A stretch of DNA of 64,000 nucleotides from Rhynchopus sp. YZ270_cl-10 (taxonomy: Eukaryota > Euglenozoa > Diplonemea > Diplonemida > Diplonemidae): contig OZ037854.1 of NCBI GenBank assembly GCA_964035575.1, forward strand, positions 992,001 through 1,056,000, given 5' to 3'. How positions within the stretch are numbered: position 1 is the stretch's first letter; each line of letters begins with the position of its first letter. The notes beneath the pieces were generated by a model. It saw nothing but the letters and a program-made list of their open reading frames with translations. It made no database searches and had not been told where the DNA came from. A program made the translations under genes and the position numbers. Below, one piece after another: positions 61,793-64,000 of this stretch.

Positions 61793-63747
61793 ATGGCAAT
61801 CACACTCACAGACGCACTTATTGGACAAAAAGGTATAGTGATTTTTACCGTATTTCGAAAAAAAAATGGACAGCTAACAAGATCTATCTAAAAAAACACA
61901 ACCCAACACAGTGCAACTCGAGACAACGACAAAGGAAACACATGAAGGCGTTATTTTTGGCTTCGACCAGAAGCAAAACTCGCTTGCACTATGTATGTGA
62001 AGCCTCTCTCTACCTCTCCTTTCTCCCCCTCCCCCACTTCCAACTCTCATTGCGAAGTAGTCGGTAATGCTCACAGTCTCTCACCACTACCACCATCACC
62101 CCTCCCCTGTATGCCGTACACTTTCCACAACACAGTCGACCTCGGGATGAAGACGTCAGGCAGCAGCCGTCAGAGCTTCCGTATTTTCAACATAAATTAC
62201 CTCACCAAGGTGTGTACTTCTCTCTTGACATTTTCCGGCGTTGTCCAGAAGAAGAAAAAATTGCAATATTGGGTGGAATCAGCCCCCTTCAGCCACACCA
62301 ATGTTCGAAGCAGTAGTGGTAACAAGAGGACTACTCTGCTGCCCAGATGGGGTATTTTTTGAAGGAAAGATACTTTTAAAAAAATGTGTCCCCCCCCCGA
62401 TCAGGTTGAGCCTCTTAGCAAAGACGGCGAAAAAGCAGAGAACTTCCCCGAGCACTTCCTGCCTGGATCGGACCTCCCGAAAATAAACACCGACAAGCTG
62501 AAGGAAAAGGCGGACGCGGAGCGTGAAAAGAGGAAGGAGGCCATGGGTCAGGATGTGTCGATCGAGGCGCAAGATGTGTTCGACGCCATTTCCCGCACGT
62601 ATGTAACCACTCACACAACGCTTCTTCTTTTTTGCAACGTGACCTACATCACAAGGCTTGGGGTTCATTTTACAAAATTATTGTAGCCTTTCGCCGATCC
62701 AAAACTTATGCTATCAATTTATTGAACGAACACTGCTATAAAAATTACCATGGTCTCGAAGAATCAACACTACACCAGCTGAAGGTCATCTTCCCATTTT
62801 TGGGGTATTTTTTTCACAACTTTACACCGCAGTGTTCCTCAACCTGTTCCGCAACCCCCAACCCCCCCACAGTCTCAATAGCAGATGGGAGAAGACAACC
62901 ATCATCATCATGGGTAACGTGAGCCTTAGCGAGCCCTACGGCCCGGATAACGTATGTTATATGCAAAGTTTCCCCCCTCTTTATTGACACCCACCCTTTC
63001 GCCCACAGCTGGCGTTCACGGAGGCTGGCGCACAGAGGGAAGCAGTGGCCAAGTCCACCTCTGAGCAGATTAAGAAAATTGTATGTCCACTATCTTTTCC
63101 CCCAACCTCTCCTTTTTTCATCCGGATGGCTGGCATCGTATGTAGGTCTGTTGGTGCCTGCATTAATAGTTTCACTTTTTTTTGTGCGTTTCATCTATGA
63201 CTTGGAAGCAAGTGTACATTTTTAGCACCCTCTATGCCTTCTTTTCGAGAAAAGAATGTACCGTATTCGTAAATATGTTCGACCGTACTAATATTCGACC
63301 GTAAATATGTTCGACCGTAATAAAGTTCGTCCTTTTCCGAATTTTTCTGGAAGTTCGTCCTTTTTTACGGCCGAACATAAGTACAGTTGGTGGTAGAAAT
63401 TTTTTTGTGATCGTGGTGTGGCCCGAAACCCGGTTTTTGGGGTACATTAGAAGTACATTTTTTGAATTCTGGCCACACCACTATCACAAAAAAATACCGC
63501 AAACATGTTCGACCGTAAATATGTTCGATCGTAATAAAGTTCGTCCTTTTCAGGATTTTTCTGGAAGTTCGTCCTTTTTACGGTCGAACATTTTTACGAA
63601 TACGGTATATGAAACAATCTATGACTTGACATCGGTCAGTTGAGGTTCCTGCATCAACTATTCTTTTAGTTCTCTTCCCCCACAACCCGACACCCCCTCC
63701 ACCTCCTACAGCTTCAGGACCGCAAAAAAAAGATCGGATCGTCATAA
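61793..63747 (+). CDS. LSM12: LSM12 homologue, 191 aa, seven exons
   Basis: Exons 61793-61832, 61912-61992, 62136-62209, 62405-62598, 62873-62951, 63009-63080 and 63712-63747, joined in frame. The length is close to human LSM12 (195). The N-terminal Lsm-like part (THEGVIFGFDQKQNSLAL then FRIFNINYLTKVEPL) matches GEVVAFDYQSKMLALK and ILLINLQYVSEVEII. The C-terminal anticodon-binding-domain part (LPKINTDKLKEKADAEREKR, VSIEAQDVFDAISRT, WEKTTIIIMGNVSLSEPYGP) matches [35 protein letters not shown] and [20 protein letters not shown]. The protein ends early, with only LQDRKKKIGSS after the last helix. LSM12 binds ataxin-2-type partners and RNA and has been linked to translation control. Two of the introns (after exons 4 and 7-proximal) carry repeats. 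Confidence 0.9.
63146..63178 (+). repeat. GTGCCTGCATCAATA short repeat, copy
   Basis: GGTCTGTTGGTGCCTGCATT, then AATAGTTTCA. Similar: 16538-16572, 51446-51482 and 63632-63664 (two copies in the same LSM12 intron). Confidence 0.5.
63259..63607. mobile_element. MITE family 2, long member with a nested foldback, in LSM12 intron 6
   Basis: The ends TACCGTATTCGTAAATATG and the inverse TTTTTACGAATACGGTA carry TA tips. Inner repeats of GTTCGACCGTAA and GTTCGTCCTTTT occur on both sides. At 63399-63492 a second inverted pair (TTTTTTTGTGATCGTGGTGT and ACACCACTATCACAAAAAAA) sits in the centre, apparently another element inserted into the first. Confidence 0.75.
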
Positions 63748-64000
63748 ACACCGACACGACTCTGGGGGTGATGGACTCGACGGTGAGACCATAGCGAATT
63801 CGGTAACAATGAAACGTGCCTCTCTCCCCACATCGACACCTAACGCATGTAGAAGCTGTGGTCCGTTTGTGGCTTGACCATAAGAAAACCCGCCTTACTG
63901 TTCTGCTTACCACACAGCCTCTGCCTCATGTAGGTGCAACCAGGGGAGGGGGAAAAAAATTGAAAAAAAAAAAAAAACAAACAAAATTCATGAACCCGTC
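63748..64000 (+). other. Downstream of LSM12 to the window end
   Basis: No gene is recognised. It is probably the 3' untranslated part of LSM12 and following spacer; an A-rich stretch lies at 63950-63990. Confidence 0.5.

Noticed and set aside
63578-63913. Minus-strand 111-residue frame at the right edge
   Set aside because: It spans the LSM12 last exon and the MITE end, without gene-like composition.

Overview
The window comes from a nuclear genome of a unicellular eukaryote that I cannot place more precisely. The evidence is 14 spliceosomal introns that I could place in four genes. All are GT-AG and mostly short; 12 of 14 begin GTAT (11 begin GTATG) and they end in CAG or TAG. Coding DNA is GC-rich, while the surrounding DNA is AT-rich, full of homopolymer runs and packed with small repeats. 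Every gene I can support with confidence lies on the + strand. I saw no virus-like or LTR element and no tRNA gene.

Layout. 1-14.4 kb: a tandem array of five paralogues (one cut by the window edge, one frameshifted) of a roughly 830-890 residue protein. It has a ubiquitin-like N-terminus, a central region resembling the part C-terminal to the dioxygenase domain in some fungal prolyl-hydroxylase-like proteins, and a C-terminal nuclear localisation motif. Copy 3 alone ends in a textbook PCNA-binding (PIP) box. At 14.75 kb a small ubiquitin-like protein gene has upstream DNA copied from the array. 15.6-30 kb: a gene desert of repeats, including an approximately 8.7 kb block (20.94-29.64 kb) bounded by 46-bp identical direct repeats and organised as a large imperfect palindrome. 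30.1 kb: a ubiquitin-like/ankyrin/membrane protein. 33.3-34.0 kb: a probable minus-strand gene remnant. 34.0-36.6 kb: a NEK-type kinase with five exons, whose last intron holds a fragment of a fatty-acid-amide-hydrolase gene. 38.7-47.2 kb: two FAAH-type amidases (one with an intron, one without) flanking a secreted protein made of two 141-residue repeats. 47.8-54.6 kb: three NYN-domain putative RNases, one with a CCHC zinc knuckle. 55.1-56.4 kb: a PA28/REG proteasome activator (four exons). 56.4-61.8 kb: a gene-free stretch with a piece of large-subunit rRNA carrying the R2/I-PpoI target sequence, a 453-bp foldback element and a small transposon with a 9-bp target duplication. 61.8-63.7 kb: a seven-exon LSM12 homologue with a nested MITE in its last intron.

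Running through the noncoding DNA is a family of about 20 short hairpins (stem GGTGACTAAGC with GCTTAGGTTCATC, followed by a T-rich tract). All copies I found lie on the same strand as the genes, and some keep pairing although the bases changed. Three gene types share an N-terminal ubiquitin-like pattern and a proteasome activator lies in the same window, so a ubiquitin/proteasome theme is possible, but that link is inference only.
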